Below are positions 5,715-6,429 of a stretch of DNA of 6,429 nt, one piece after another. Position 1 is the first letter of the stretch; every line of letters starts with the position of its first letter. The DNA comes from Oscillospiraceae bacterium (lineage in GTDB: Bacteria > Bacillota > Clostridia > Oscillospirales > Ruminococcaceae): contig JAHHTS010000117.1 of the NCBI GenBank assembly GCA_020024475.1, positions 1 through 6,429 on the forward strand, written 5' to 3'. A model generated the notes under the pieces. The model was given only the letters and a program-made list of their open reading frames with translations, made no database searches and had not been told where the DNA came from. The position numbers and the translations under genes were made by a program.

Positions 5715-5721
5715 TCTCCTT
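5715..5721 (-). promoter_or_regulatory. Ribosome binding site fixing the start at 5705
   Basis: AAGGAGA on the minus strand, 9 bases before ATG 5705. It would lie inside the coding part of the longer frame from 5747, which has no Shine-Dalgarno. Confidence 0.75.
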
Positions 5722-5752
5722 AAATTTCTCAATAAAAAACATTTCAATTTTT

Positions 5753-5781
5753 ATAATATAATCTTTATTGTTCTAAATCAA
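5753..5781 (-). promoter_or_regulatory. Promoter of the glycine-zipper gene
   Basis: On the minus strand TTGATT (5781-5776), 17 bases, then TATTAT (5758-5753). The start of transcription would fall near 5746, about 40 bases before the ATG. This also places the ATG at 5747 at or before the transcript start, supporting the shorter protein. Confidence 0.6.
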
Positions 5782-5972
5782 ATACGCCTTAATTCTCTAT
5801 ATTTTCAACACAAATGATTACTTTATTATCCTCTTTATGTTTCCAGACAATTATCTGTCAGTGTCTGAGCGTAACATTGTTTGTAGCAATACTTGTCTAT
5901 TGTATATCATAAGGTTTATGTTCATTATTATACAAAATATAAATAAAATCACAAAAGAAATATCTGGTTCTA
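5782..5972. other. Stretch between the MerR remnant and the glycine-zipper promoter
   Basis: No gene can be supported. Minus-strand frames here are short and interrupted; they may include the lost effector-binding part of the MerR gene, but I cannot recognise one. CAGACA (5844-5849) and TGTCTG (5862-5867) form a weak 6-bp inverted repeat. Confidence 0.4.
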
Positions 5973-6319
5973 TCATTCCTTTAGAATAATCAGCTCAATC
6001 TGATTACATGTATATCCAATATACTTTTTTTAAATATAATGCTCGTATTTTATTTTCAATAACAGATAATTGGTTCCTATAAAAGCTATACTATTTTCGA
6101 TTTTAAAGTTTTTTATATGGTTTTTAATGCGATTTAAAAAAATTCTATTTTATTCATAATCGAAATTGTATCGAAATAATCAAGCTGTTTCGCACTATAA
6201 TAACGATATACATTTTATGAATCAACATAACATGATTTACATAAATCTATTTTATCATAATAAATCAATGTTCGCTTAGATATATTTTATGATTTTGTCA
6301 ATTTACCTACAGAAAACAT
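5973..6319 (-). pseudogene. Decayed MerR-family transcriptional regulator gene
   Basis: Read from ATG 6319 on the minus strand: MFSVGKLTKS, stop, NISKRTLIYYDKIDLCKSCY and VDS, stop, NVYRYYSAKQLDYFDTIS and IMNKIEFF. This is the MerR N-terminal winged-helix domain (compare MFSVGKLSKxTGISKRTLxYYDxIGLLKPSYVDENGYRYYS). A one-base frameshift in a run of seven T (plus-strand A-run 6136-6142) then moves the frame to LNRIKNHIKNFKIENSIAFI and GTNYLLLKIKYEHYI, stop, followed by CNQIELIILKE, the coiled-coil dimerisation helix typical of MerR regulators. After the TGA at 5973 another frame reads GMIEPDISF, possibly the linker to an effector domain. Lesions: TAA at 6289-6287 and 6217-6215, the frameshift, TAA at 6032-6030. 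Intact members twist and activate promoters on effector binding. This copy should be dead although its promoter looks intact. Confidence 0.82.
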
Positions 6320-6355
6320 ATTATTTGTTATATCCTCACCATTCAATATATAGTA

Positions 6356-6384
6356 ATTATATATTTTATTATAATAAAAAGCAA
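6356..6384 (-). promoter_or_regulatory. Promoter of the MerR remnant
   Basis: On the minus strand TTGCTT (6384-6379), exactly 17 bases, then a perfect TATAAT (6361-6356). It would start a leader of about 30 bases before ATG 6319. A GGTGAGGA sequence lies in the leader but about 12-14 bases before the ATG, which is a long spacing for a ribosome binding site. Confidence 0.5.
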
Positions 6385-6429
6385 CCACCACTATATGCTT
6401 ATATGCAATTATAATGAATAAATTTATTA

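Noticed and set aside
5620..5817. 65-codon open frame on the plus strand.
   Set aside because: It overlaps the glycine-zipper gene, its promoter and ribosome binding site in antisense, and has no Shine-Dalgarno.
6093..6176. Several ATCGAAA/TTTCGAT words resembling a repeat cluster.
   Set aside because: They fall within the MerR remnant coding sequence and are explained by its codons.
1..6429. Insertion sequence, tRNA, rRNA or riboswitch.
   Set aside because: No transposase motif, no terminal inverted repeats with target duplications, no cloverleaf or conserved aptamer sequence was seen on either strand.

Overview
The window is AT-rich, carries short intergenic Shine-Dalgarno motifs of the GGAG type, Rho-independent terminators with long stems, and genes typical of low-GC Gram-positive anaerobes (a zinc-dependent phospholipase C-family protein, a UMF1-type transporter, a CPBP protease). 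It is most likely from a chromosome of class Clostridia, possibly Lachnospiraceae. That placement is inference from base composition and gene style, not from a marker gene.

Layout. Left edge (1-96): 3' end of an unseen neighbourhood, closed by a strong bidirectional hairpin terminator. 121-764, minus strand: a two-gene operon of a 154-aa membrane-anchored protein and, overlapping it by 4 nt, a 60-aa protein with a signal peptide. An inverted repeat (796-831) lies upstream. 952-1170, minus: a 72-aa protein with three membrane segments. 1171-2033: about 860 bases of very AT-rich DNA without a supportable gene, holding a 58-nt imperfect hairpin and small palindromes. 2034-4147, plus: the main operon, a 272-aa zinc-dependent phospholipase C-family protein overlapping by one base (TAATG) a 431-aa 12-TM transporter of the UMF1/Atg22-like major facilitator family, ended by a terminator at 4175-4208.

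4397-4608, plus: a decayed XRE helix-turn-helix regulator gene (two stops, two frameshifts) that keeps a good extended -10 promoter; a membrane-segment reading frame just after it may be its tail. 4814-5416, plus: a complete CPBP-family intramembrane protease with its own promoter inside the regulator remnant. A bidirectional terminator (5456-5497) separates it from a convergent 57-aa glycine-zipper membrane protein (5532-5705, minus). 5973-6319, minus: a decayed MerR-family regulator gene, again with an intact-looking promoter.

The only genes tied together by sequence are the phospholipase-like/transporter pair and the small minus-strand pair at 121-764. The former could form a lipid or phosphodiester handling module (inference). 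The two dead regulators and long AT-rich gaps suggest an accessory region undergoing gene decay. Four start codons differ from the longest reading frame because the ribosome binding site lies inside or over the longer candidate start region.
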